Of a stretch of 50,956 nt of DNA, positions 43,073 through 50,956 are shown one piece after another. Where the stretch lies: positions 1 through 50,956 of the forward strand of contig DATKDW010000062.1 of NCBI GenBank assembly GCA_035512495.1, in the 5' to 3' direction. The first letter of the stretch is position 1. Every line of letters begins with the position of its first letter. The notes below the pieces were generated by a model. The model worked only from the letters and a program-made list of their open reading frames with translations. It was not told where the DNA came from and searched no databases. This stretch comes from Acidimicrobiales bacterium. Lineage in GTDB: Bacteria; Actinomycetota; Acidimicrobiia; Acidimicrobiales; CADCSY01. Position numbers and translations under genes: made by a program.

Positions 43073-43926
43073 CTACGGCAGCGGCTCGACGGTGGCCGGG
43101 GTGACGCCGTCACCCCACCGGAGCGCCGCCGGGCCCGGCACCTCGACCCCCCTGCGGACGTAGGCCAGCGCCACGGCACCGCCTTCGACGGGGGCGACGC
43201 TGGTGAGGGTGCCCACCTCCTCACCGTCGACCTCGAGGGTGGCGCCCGCCATCGGGAGCAACCCCTCGACGACCACCCGTCGCAGCCGCACCGGGGTGTT
43301 CCCGCCCCGCGAGTCGATGCGGGCCACCAGCTCCTGGCCGGTGTAGCAGCCCTTCGTGAAGCTGACCGAGCGCTCGACCAGGCCGGCGGCGGCGGGGATG
43401 GTCGACTCGCCGAGCTCGGGACCCATGCGGGCCACGCCACGGGCGATGCGAAGGGCCTCGTACGTCCCGGGGGCGATGGTGGCGATGCCATCGGGGACGG
43501 CGACGCCCGGTCCCAGGAGGTCGCACCCCTCGACCCCCGGGGTCTCCGGCGGGACGGCCCACACGTCCGGTCCCGGGTCGAGCCCCTCGCAGTCCACGCC
43601 CCGGAGGGCCACGACCCGCCAGTCGTCGAGCAGCGCCAGCTCGCAGCGGACGCGCAGCTTGAAGCGCTCGAGCCGGGCCACGACCGCCCTCCCCCAACCT
43701 GCGTCGGTGTCGAGCACGAGCTCGTCGTCGGCGACCCGGGTGACCCGGAGGAAGGCATCGACCTTGCCCTGCGGCTGGAGGAGGAGCGAGAACGCCGAGC
43801 CGCCGACCTCGAGGGCCTCCACGTCCTGGCTCAGCTGGCCCTGCAGGAAGGACACGGCCTCGTCGCCGGCTGCGCGCACGACGTCGCGCGCCAGCACCAA
43901 CCCCCCGCTGGCGGCGACCTCGACGG

Positions 43927-43930
<4 letters not shown>
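43073..43930 (-). CDS. ygfZ: YgfZ-like folate-binding protein (iron-sulfur cluster maintenance)
   Basis: A 285-residue member of the GcvT-like family that supports iron-sulfur enzymes in a tetrahydrofolate-dependent way. The family signature KGCYTGQELVARI is present near residue 195; the Cys is required in E. coli YgfZ. FLQGQLSQDVE near the N-terminus and LLLQPQGKVDAFLRV are also typical. The ATG at 43930 overlaps the trpE stop (ATGA), so it is coupled to tryptophan synthesis genes without an obvious metabolic link. Confidence 0.92.
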
Positions 43931-45441
<1,511 letters not shown>

Positions 45442-45445
45442 GGGC

Positions 45446-45805
45446 TCAGCCGGATCCGAAGGGCCGGTAGAAGCAGCTCACCTCACCGGTGTGGCACGCG
45501 CCCTTGCCCTCCTGGTCGACCACGAAGAGCAGCGTGTCGCCGTCGCAGTCGAAGTACGCCTCGCGCACCCACTGGCGGTCGCCCGAGGTGTCCCCCTTGG
45601 CCCACTCCTCCTTGCGGGAGCGGCTCCAGAAGACGGTGCGACCCTCGGCAAGGGTGCGCCGGAGGGTCGCGGCGTTCATCCACGCCATCATCAGGACCTG
45701 GCCGGTCGCCCGGTCCTGCACGATGGCGGGCACCAGGCCGGCGGCGTCGTACGTGACGCGGCCCAGCTCGTCGTCGGTCGCATCGATGGTCGTGGCGGCG
45801 TCCAT
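45446..45805 (-). CDS. hisI: Phosphoribosyl-AMP cyclohydrolase
   Basis: Third step of histidine synthesis, opening the adenine ring of phosphoribosyl-AMP. The 119-residue product is the single-domain form without the HisE pyrophosphohydrolase. It has [33 protein letters not shown], the metal-site DCDGDTLLF, and [11 protein letters not shown]. The ATG at 45805 starts it; the frame to 46690 is a shadow of the divergent DsbA-like gene. It is the first gene of the hisI-trpE run, with a 105-bp divergent promoter region upstream. Confidence 0.95.
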   Translation of the reverse strand: MDAATTIDATDDELGRVTYDAAGLVPAIVQDRATGQVLMMAWMNAATLRRTLAEGRTVFWSRSRKEEWAKGDTSGDRQWVREAYFDCDGDTLLFVVDQEGKGACHTGEVSCFYRPFGSG

Positions 45806-45910
45806 GGCCCCATCGTAGGGCCGGGTGGTCCACCTCCTGGCCTCGGTTCCGGCTGGCCTCGGGAGATCACCCTGGGGATGATCGGTGGGCGGCGCCGTGT
45901 TGGACCCACC

Positions 45911-46549
45911 ATGCAGGTCGAGATCTGGTCCGACGTCGTCTGCCCCTGGTGCTACATCGGCAAGCGCCACCTCGAGGCCGCTCTCGCCGACTTCGAGCAC
46001 GCCGACGAGGTAGAGGTCGTGTGGCGGTCGTTCGAGCTCGACCCTGCTGCGCCCGGCGTTCGTGAGGGCCGCTACGTCGAGCGCCTGGCGCGCAAGTACC
46101 GCACCTCGGTCGAGGGCGCCCAGGGCATGGTCGACCGCATGACGGCGGCCGGGGCGCAAGCCGGGCTCGACCTGCGCTTCGACCTCGTCCGGTCGGGCAA
46201 CACCTTCGACGCCCACCGGCTCATCCACCTCGCCGCCGCCCGGGGGATCCAGGACCGCGTCGAGGAGCGTCTGCTGGCCGCCACCTTCACCGAGGGCGAA
46301 CCCATCGCCGACCACGCCGCGCTCGCCCGCCTGGGGGTGGAGGCCGGGCTCGACCCCGACGAGGTGACCGAGGTCCTGGCCTCTGGGGCATTCGCCGACG
46401 AGGTGCGCGCCGACGAGCGGCGGGCCACCGAGATCGACGTCACCGGTGTGCCGTACTTCCTCATCGACGGTCGGGGCATCGGCGGCGCCCAGCCCCCCGA
46501 GACCCTCCTGCGCGTCCTCCGGCGAGCCTGGGAGGCTCGGGTCTCCTGA
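45911..46549 (+). CDS. DsbA-family FrnE-like oxidoreductase
   Basis: A 212-residue thioredoxin-fold protein of the FrnE (2-hydroxychromene-2-carboxylate isomerase/DsbA-like) group. It begins [22 protein letters not shown], with a CxxC pair at about 11-14, and ends with [20 protein letters not shown], carrying the cis-Pro loop. No signal peptide, so it acts in the cytoplasm; related FrnE has disulfide isomerase activity. It is the only plus-strand gene in the trp/his cluster, divergent from hisI. An in-frame ATG at 45877 would add 11 residues. Confidence 0.92.
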   Translation: MQVEIWSDVVCPWCYIGKRHLEAALADFEHADEVEVVWRSFELDPAAPGVREGRYVERLARKYRTSVEGAQGMVDRMTAAGAQAGLDLRFDLVRSGNTFDAHRLIHLAAARGIQDRVEERLLAATFTEGEPIADHAALARLGVEAGLDPDEVTEVLASGAFADEVRADERRATEIDVTGVPYFLIDGRGIGGAQPPETLLRVLRRAWEARVS

Positions 46550-46559
46550 CAACCCGGGG

Positions 46560-46865
46560 TCATCGCGAAGATGTGCCCTCCAGCTCCTCGAAGTGCTCGA
46601 CCACAGGGAACGGGTCGTAGAAGTGGTGCAACAGGTCGCGCCACTCCTCGTAGGCCGCCGAGCCCCGGAAGCCCTCGGTGTGGTCCTCAAGGCGCTCCCA
46701 CTCCACCAGGAGCAGATAGCGGTTGGGGTGCTCGACGCAGCGGCGGAGGGCTACCGACGAGCAGCCCTGCGCCCCGGCGATGATCGCCTTCGCCCGCCGG
46801 AAGGCGACCTCGAAGGCGGCCTCCTGTCCCGGGGTCACGTCGAGGATCGCGTGTTCGAGGATCAT
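46560..46865 (-). CDS. ABM-domain (antibiotic biosynthesis monooxygenase-like) protein
   Basis: A 101-residue ABM-fold protein: [22 protein letters not shown], then [38 protein letters not shown] and a C-terminal strand. Relatives are small monooxygenases or haem-degradation-like proteins; no function is assigned. It has no sequence closeness by eye to the YgiN-like protein at 41033 beyond the fold. It converges with the FrnE-like gene, ten bases apart. Confidence 0.85.
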   Translation of the reverse strand: MILEHAILDVTPGQEAAFEVAFRRAKAIIAGAQGCSSVALRRCVEHPNRYLLLVEWERLEDHTEGFRGSAAYEEWRDLLHHFYDPFPVVEHFEELEGTSSR

Positions 46866-46932
46866 GGCCTCAGTCTGGCTCGCGGAGGGAGAGCGATGCG
46901 ACGCCGGGGTCCGGGCGACGGCGTGCGTACCG

Positions 46933-46989
46933 CCTGGTTCTCGGCACGCAGATGGTGCGCGGGCGGCAACGGACGTGCCCAGAACCAGG
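46933..46989 (-). terminator. 16-bp inverted repeat after hisF
   Basis: CCTGGTTCTCGGCACG (46933-46948) pairs with 46974-46989 at 15 of 16 positions, with a 25-base loop. It lies 15 bases past the hisF stop on the minus strand, so it is a likely terminator of the hisH-hisF run. Loop length and the TTCT-GGCAC words resemble the inverted repeat at 1330-1378. Confidence 0.65.
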
Positions 46990-47004
46990 AGGGGCCAGGC
47001 CCGG

Positions 47005-47769
47005 TCAGTCGGGTGGGCGGACGACGACGCCGGCCGCGGCCATGGCCTCTTTGGCCTCGGCCACGGTGTGCTCCCCGAAGTGGAAGATCGAGGCGGCGAG
47101 CACAGCGTCGGCGTGGCCCTCGAGGACGCCGTCGACGAGGTGCTGCAGGGTGCCGACCCCGCCGCTGGCGATCACCGGGATGCCACAGGCGTCGACGACC
47201 CTCTGGATCAGCTCCAGGTCGAAGCCATCGCCCGTGCCGTCGCGGTCCATGGAGGTCAGCAGGATCTCGCCGGCGCCACGCGCCTCCACCTCGGCCGCCC
47301 ACGCCACGGCGTCGATGCCCGTGGGTCGCCGGCCCCCGTGGGTGTACACCTCGAAGCCCCACTCCGTGCGGCGCGCGTCGATCGACACCACCACACACTG
47401 AGCGCCGAACATGCCAGAGATCTCCGCCACCAGCTCGGGTCGGGCCACGGCAGCCGAGTTCACGCCGACCTTGTCGGCGCCGGCACGGAGGAGGCGACGG
47501 GCGTCATCGACGGTACGCACCCCTCCGCCGACCGTGAGGGGGATGAAGACCTCCTCCGCGGCACGGGCGACCACCTCGACCATCGTGTCGCGGTCGTCGG
47601 AGGACGCGGTGGTGTCGAGGAAGACGACCTCGTCGGCGCCTTGGGCGTCGTATCGGGCCGCGACCTCCACTGGGTCGCCGGCATCGCGGAAGTCGAGGAA
47701 GTTGACCCCCTTCACCACGCGCCCGGCATCCAGATCGAGGCAGGGGATGACGCGGGCCGCCTGCACCAT
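47005..47769 (-). CDS. hisF: Imidazole glycerol phosphate synthase, cyclase subunit
   Basis: With HisH, makes imidazole glycerol phosphate and AICAR. The 254-residue barrel has [20 protein letters not shown] with catalytic Asp (about 12), [17 protein letters not shown], the second catalytic Asp in [18 protein letters not shown] (about 131), and [15 protein letters not shown]. The ATG at 47769 shares one base with the stop of the ABC-F gene (TGATG). hisH is 2.7 kb upstream in the same direction. Confidence 0.97.
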   Translation of the reverse strand: MVQAARVIPCLDLDAGRVVKGVNFLDFRDAGDPVEVAARYDAQGADEVVFLDTTASSDDRDTMVEVVARAAEEVFIPLTVGGGVRTVDDARRLLRAGADKVGVNSAAVARPELVAEISGMFGAQCVVVSIDARRTEWGFEVYTHGGRRPTGIDAVAWAAEVEARGAGEILLTSMDRDGTGDGFDLELIQRVVDACGIPVIASGGVGTLQHLVDGVLEGHADAVLAASIFHFGEHTVAEAKEAMAAAGVVVRPPD

Positions 47770-49373
47770 CAGGCCATCGCAACGAGGTCGAGGAGGTCGT
47801 CGCTCCAGTAGTCGAGGGTCCCCTCGGGCATCATCAGCACCCGTTGCGGCGCCAGCTCGCGCACGAACTCCGGATCGTGGCTGACGAGGATCATCGAGCC
47901 CTTCCAGCCCCCCAGGGCGTGGGCGACCGCGGTGCGGGACGGCGGGTCGAGGTTGTTGGTCGGCTCGTCGAGCAAGAGCAGGTTGTGGCGCCCGGCGGTG
48001 AGGAGGGTCAGCGAGAGCTTGGTCTTCTCACCACCGGAGAGCGTGCCAGCGTCCTGGAAGGCCATCTCCCCGGAGAGCCCGAACATGCCGAGCAGGGAGC
48101 GGAGCTCGACGAGCGGGCGGTCGGCCTCGGCCTGGACGTGGGTGAGGAGGTCGGTGCCGGCGGCGATGTTCTCGTGCTCCTGGGCGTAGTAACCCGTCGA
48201 CACGTTGAGCCCGAAGCGCACCGTGCCGGAGTCGGGTTCGCTCTGGCCGGCCAGGATGCGCAGGAGCGTGGTCTTGCCGGCCCCATTGAGGCCCATGACC
48301 ATCAGGCGCTCGCCCCGGCCGAGGTCGAAGGCCACGTCGGTGAAGATCGGGGGCCCGTCGTAGGACTTCGCCAGCCCCTCGACCTCCAGCACCACCTTGC
48401 CGGCGTGCGGGGGGTCGGGCAAGCGCACCGCCATGCTGCGCTCCCGCGTCGGGCCGGTCACCTTGGCCCCCTCGAGGCGGGAGACCCGCTTGTCGAGCGA
48501 CTTGGCGGTGCGGGCCCGCTTGGCCGTCTGGCCCCGCATGGAGTCGGCCAGCGACGCCAGCCGGTGGATCTCGGCGTCCTGGGCCGCCACCGTCTTGGCC
48601 AGGCGCACCTCGTCGGCGGCCCGGGCCTCCCGGTACTGGGTGTAGGTGCCCTTGTACTCCACCATGTGCCCAACCCCGTCGCCGGCCCGGTCGAGGTGGA
48701 GGATCCGGGTGATCGCTTCGTCAAGCAGGTCGAGGTCGTGGCTCACCACCAGCAGGGCACCCCGGTAGCCGCGGAGGAAGCCCATGATCCATGCCTTGGC
48801 GTCGGTGTCGAGGTGGTTGGTCGGCTCATCGAGCAGGAGGACGTCGCTGCCGGCGAAGAGGATGCGGGTCAGCTCGACGCGACGGCGCTCGCCGCCGGAG
48901 AGGACCTTCAGGGGCATCTCGAGGCGGTCGTCGGCCAGACCGAGACCGGAGGCGATTCGGCGGATCTCGGCCTCGGCGGCGTAGCCGCCCTCGTGCTCGA
49001 ACGCGTCCTGGGCCTTGCTGAGCCGAGCCACGTTGCGCTCGGAGGGGTCCTCTTCGCACGCCAGGCGGGCCTTCTCGATCCGGGTGGTGATCTCGTCGAG
49101 GCCTCGGCCGGCCAGGACGTGCGACAGGGCCGTGGTGCCGTCGAGGGCGGTGGTGTTCCGGGGGTCCTGGTTGAGGTAGCCGAGGGCACCCTGGATGGAG
49201 ACGGTGCCGCTGTGGGGCGGCGCCGCGCCCGCCATCACCTTGAGCATCGAGGTCTTGCCGGCCCCGTTGCGACCCACGAGGCCGACCTTGTCGCCGGCGC
49301 GCACGCTGAAGGTGGCGTCGGCCAGCGTCAGCCGACCACCCACCTCCACCGAGAGATCGCGCACGGAGAGCAT
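47769..49373 (-). CDS. ABC-F family ATPase (ribosome-associated type)
   Basis: A 534-residue soluble protein with two ABC domains and no membrane part. Domain 1: Walker [32 protein letters not shown]. Domain 2: Walker [32 protein letters not shown]. The linker between them (about 230-320) is charged and helical, as in EttA/Uup-type factors that bind the ribosomal E site. No clear antibiotic-resistance signature is visible, so a housekeeping translation role is likeliest. I chose the ATG at 49373 ([13 protein letters not shown]); the frame extends to 49400. It is coupled to hisF. Confidence 0.9.
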   Translation of the reverse strand: MLSVRDLSVEVGGRLTLADATFSVRAGDKVGLVGRNGAGKTSMLKVMAGAAPPHSGTVSIQGALGYLNQDPRNTTALDGTTALSHVLAGRGLDEITTRIEKARLACEEDPSERNVARLSKAQDAFEHEGGYAAEAEIRRIASGLGLADDRLEMPLKVLSGGERRRVELTRILFAGSDVLLLDEPTNHLDTDAKAWIMGFLRGYRGALLVVSHDLDLLDEAITRILHLDRAGDGVGHMVEYKGTYTQYREARAADEVRLAKTVAAQDAEIHRLASLADSMRGQTAKRARTAKSLDKRVSRLEGAKVTGPTRERSMAVRLPDPPHAGKVVLEVEGLAKSYDGPPIFTDVAFDLGRGERLMVMGLNGAGKTTLLRILAGQSEPDSGTVRFGLNVSTGYYAQEHENIAAGTDLLTHVQAEADRPLVELRSLLGMFGLSGEMAFQDAGTLSGGEKTKLSLTLLTAGRHNLLLLDEPTNNLDPPSRTAVAHALGGWKGSMILVSHDPEFVRELAPQRVLMMPEGTLDYWSDDLLDLVAMA

Positions 49374-49439
49374 TGGTCCAGCGTGGCAGGGCCAGGCCAC
49401 GGTGGCACATCGTCTTTCCGGGTCGACGAGCCCCGAGGG

Positions 49440-49739
49440 TCAGGCCTCCGCGACCTGGAGGGCGCCCAACGAGGCGCTCGCCGGCTCGGCCCGAAGGGCG
49501 GTGACGCCCGCCGCGTCTTCCTCGCCGTCGCCTTCATGTTCGTCGCGGCCGAGGCCGGCGGCCTCGAGGCGGGGCGCCAGGTTGGCGGCGATGATCGCCT
49601 CGGTCAGCTCACACGAGACCGGCGACCGCAGTGACGACCGGACGAGGGACAGCGAGGAGCGCCGCTCCAGGGCATCGGCGACCACCAGGAGGGCGAGGAT
49701 GAGAGCGAGGGTGCCGGGGACGAGGAGGACGAAGAGCAT
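49440..49739 (-). CDS. Small single-pass membrane protein of unknown function
   Basis: A 99-residue product beginning with a strong membrane helix (MLFVLLVPGTLALILALLVV, about 1-20). A basic/Ser-rich region (LERRSSLSLVRSSLRSPVS) and a helix (CELTEAIIAANLAPRLEAAG) come next, and an acidic tail ends the chain. No family recognised. The ATG at 49739 has GGAAGGTG eight bases upstream; starts up to 49781 are possible. It sits between hisA and the ABC-F gene, all in the same direction. Confidence 0.6.
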   Translation of the reverse strand: MLFVLLVPGTLALILALLVVADALERRSSLSLVRSSLRSPVSCELTEAIIAANLAPRLEAAGLGRDEHEGDGEEDAAGVTALRAEPASASLGALQVAEA

Positions 49740-49797
49740 GTGCTTCACCTTCCCCACGCCGGAGAGAAGGTATGCGAGCACCTACGCTCCGTGGTCG

Positions 49798-50505
49798 CTA
49801 CGGACCGGCGAGGACCTCGAGGGCACCGGTCACGTCGAAGCGCCCCTCGTACAGGGCCTTGCCCACGATGACCCCGGACACACCGATGCAGTCGAGGGCA
49901 CGCAGGTCGTCGAGCGATCCCACCCCTCCGCTGGCCACGACTGGGGTGTCGGTCACCTCCAGCAGCCTTCGGTAGCCGTCGAGGTCGGGGCCCTCGAGCG
50001 TCGCGTCCCGCGCGATGTTGGTGACGACGAACGACGCCGCGCCGCTGAGCTCTGGCCAGGCCAGCGCCTCGAACAGCTCGACGCCCGCTCCGTCCTCCCA
50101 GCCCCGGACCCGGACCTGACCGTCCCAGTGGTCCAGCCCGATGGCGACCTGGCCGGGCGCCTCCTGGATGAGGCGGGCGGCGAGGTCCGGCTCGCCCACC
50201 GCAACGCTCCCGAGGACGATCCGACTGACGCCTTCGTCCAGCAGCGAGGTGTCACGCACGCCGCCACCGGTCTGCACCGGCACCGACACGGCGGCGGCGA
50301 CGGCGATGACGAGCTCGCGGTTCGAGCCCTGCCCCCGGGAGGCGTCGAGGTCCACGACGTGGATCCACGGGGCGCCGGCGTCCTCGTAGGCCCGCGCCAC
50401 CGCCACCGGGTCGTCGCCGTAGACGGTCTCCCTGGAGAAGTCGCCCTGGTAGAGCCGCACGCAGCGGCCACCGCGCAGGTCGATGGCGGGGTAGAGGTCG
50501 ATCAT
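49798..50505 (-). CDS. hisA: Phosphoribosylformimino-AICAR-phosphate isomerase (HisA/PriA type)
   Basis: Amadori isomerase of histidine synthesis. The 235-residue barrel has YPAIDLRGGRCVRLYQGDF with the catalytic Asp (about 8), WIHVVDLDASRGQGSN, VQTGGGVRD, VRVRGWED, and PVVASGGVGSLDDLRAL with GVIVGKALYEGRF. The overall look is PriA-like. At the second catalytic position the family normally has an acidic residue in a T-D-I-x-x-D-G-T motif. Here the stretch reads VVTNIARDATLEGPD, with Asn for Asp and Ala for Gly. The ATG at 50505 overlaps the hisH stop (ATGA). Confidence 0.93.
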   Translation of the reverse strand: MIDLYPAIDLRGGRCVRLYQGDFSRETVYGDDPVAVARAYEDAGAPWIHVVDLDASRGQGSNRELVIAVAAAVSVPVQTGGGVRDTSLLDEGVSRIVLGSVAVGEPDLAARLIQEAPGQVAIGLDHWDGQVRVRGWEDGAGVELFEALAWPELSGAASFVVTNIARDATLEGPDLDGYRRLLEVTDTPVVASGGVGSLDDLRALDCIGVSGVIVGKALYEGRFDVTGALEVLAGP

Positions 50506-50956
50506 GCTGGCACCTCGGCGCCGAGGCGACGGACCCAGTTTCCCAGGATGGCCAGGCCAGCGGTGGACGATTTCTCGGGGTGGAACTGGGTGGCCCACAG
50601 ACGGCCACGCTCGACTGCGGCGGCGAGAGGCCGCCCGTAGTGGCAGGTGGCCACCACGTGCTCGCCCGGGTCGGCGGCGTAGGAGTGCACGAAGTAGACC
50701 CACACCGGCCGCTCGACCCTCTCGAACAGGGCCGGCTCACCGACGATGTCGAGGGTGTTCCACTGCATCTGCGGGCGCTTGACCCCATCGGGGAGCCGAC
50801 GGACCGTGCCTGGCAGCACGCCGAGCCCGGGAACCCCGGGATCCTCCTCGGAGCCCTCGTACAGCAGCTGCATCCCCACACAGACGCCGAGGAAGGGTCG
50901 CTCCGAGGCGGCCTCGGCGGCCGGCTCGTCGAGGCCTGTCCGGCGCAGCGCCGCCA
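50502..50956 (-). CDS. hisH: Imidazole glycerol phosphate synthase, glutaminase subunit (5' end outside window)
   Basis: Class I glutamine amidotransferase that supplies ammonia to HisF. About 150 residues are present; the N-terminus lies beyond the right edge. The nucleophile Cys is in PFLGVCVGMQLLYEGSEED, and the His-Glu pair is in WATQFHPEKSSTAGL. The QWNTLD and VHSYAADP segments are typical of HisH. Its stop overlaps the hisA start. Confidence 0.95.
   Translation of the reverse strand, partial: AALRRTGLDEPAAEAASERPFLGVCVGMQLLYEGSEEDPGVPGLGVLPGTVRRLPDGVKRPQMQWNTLDIVGEPALFERVERPVWVYFVHSYAADPGEHVVATCHYGRPLAAAVERGRLWATQFHPEKSSTAGLAILGNWVRRLGAEVPA

Noticed and set aside
47800-49634. Plus-strand frame of 596 codons opposite the ABC-F gene
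   Set aside because: Antisense shadow; both ABC domains are intact on the minus strand.

Overview
The window is about 51 kb of very GC-rich DNA (long GC-biased shadow frames, GTG starts, ATGA/GTGA stop-start overlaps). Gene content points to a high-GC actinobacterium: a DUF222/HNH (13E12-type) nuclease behind a LexA-type box, an RsbW-like kinase, and many lipoprotein ABC transporter parts. The dedicated trpF beside hisA and the liv, fab and trp/his layouts would suit the class Acidimicrobiia, but that placement is inference. No phage, insertion sequence or CRISPR array was seen. All coordinates come from reading the sequence; no database search was run.

Layout. 1-166: two and a quarter copies of a 73-bp tandem repeat. 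163-8416 (minus): an M23 peptidase, then a four-gene branched-chain-amino-acid-type ABC operon with fused subunits (binding protein, LivH-LivM fusion, LivF-LivG fusion, unknown anchored exported protein), all coupled by ATGA overlaps. 8552-10932 (minus): two CNNM/CorC-type membrane proteins, the upstream one apparently starting at an ATC codon. 11219-17122 (plus): an oligopeptide ABC operon (binding lipoprotein, B, C, D, F), followed by a benzoylformate-decarboxylase-like TPP enzyme (17151-18803). 18856-19326 (minus): an SRPBCC protein. 19458-27250 (plus): a six-gene cation/proton antiporter island holding two CPA2 antiporters, one CPA1/NhaP2-type antiporter, a small membrane protein and a KhtT-KhtU pair. 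27282-27857 (minus): an RsbW-like kinase and tRNA-Leu(CAA).

28153-32464 (plus) is a fatty-acid synthesis operon, fabD-fabH-fabG-acpP-fabF, in which FabD carries an extra C-terminal biotinyl/lipoyl-like domain. 32628-34465 (minus) holds an alkyltransferase, fabZ, a Bcp peroxiredoxin and HU. 34690-35952 (plus) is the HNH nuclease. 36217-37479 holds a zinc-ribbon-like protein and an unknown membrane protein. 37501 to the right edge is a tryptophan/histidine supercluster, almost all minus strand: hisH (cut by the window end), hisA, a small membrane protein, an ABC-F ATPase, hisF, then hisI, trpE, ygfZ, a lipoprotein, a membrane J-domain protein, a YgiN-like monooxygenase, trpC, trpF, trpB and trpA. 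trpD and trpG are not in the window.

Regulatory signals stand out. Both ABC transporter operons have CRP/FNR-type palindromes (GTGA-N6-TCAC) upstream of their binding-protein genes: one for liv, two for the peptide operon. A near-consensus actinobacterial LexA box overlaps the likely -10 of the HNH gene. A palindrome-rich intergenic repeat of about 80 bp occurs nearly identically at two sites 9 kb apart, with shorter relatives elsewhere.
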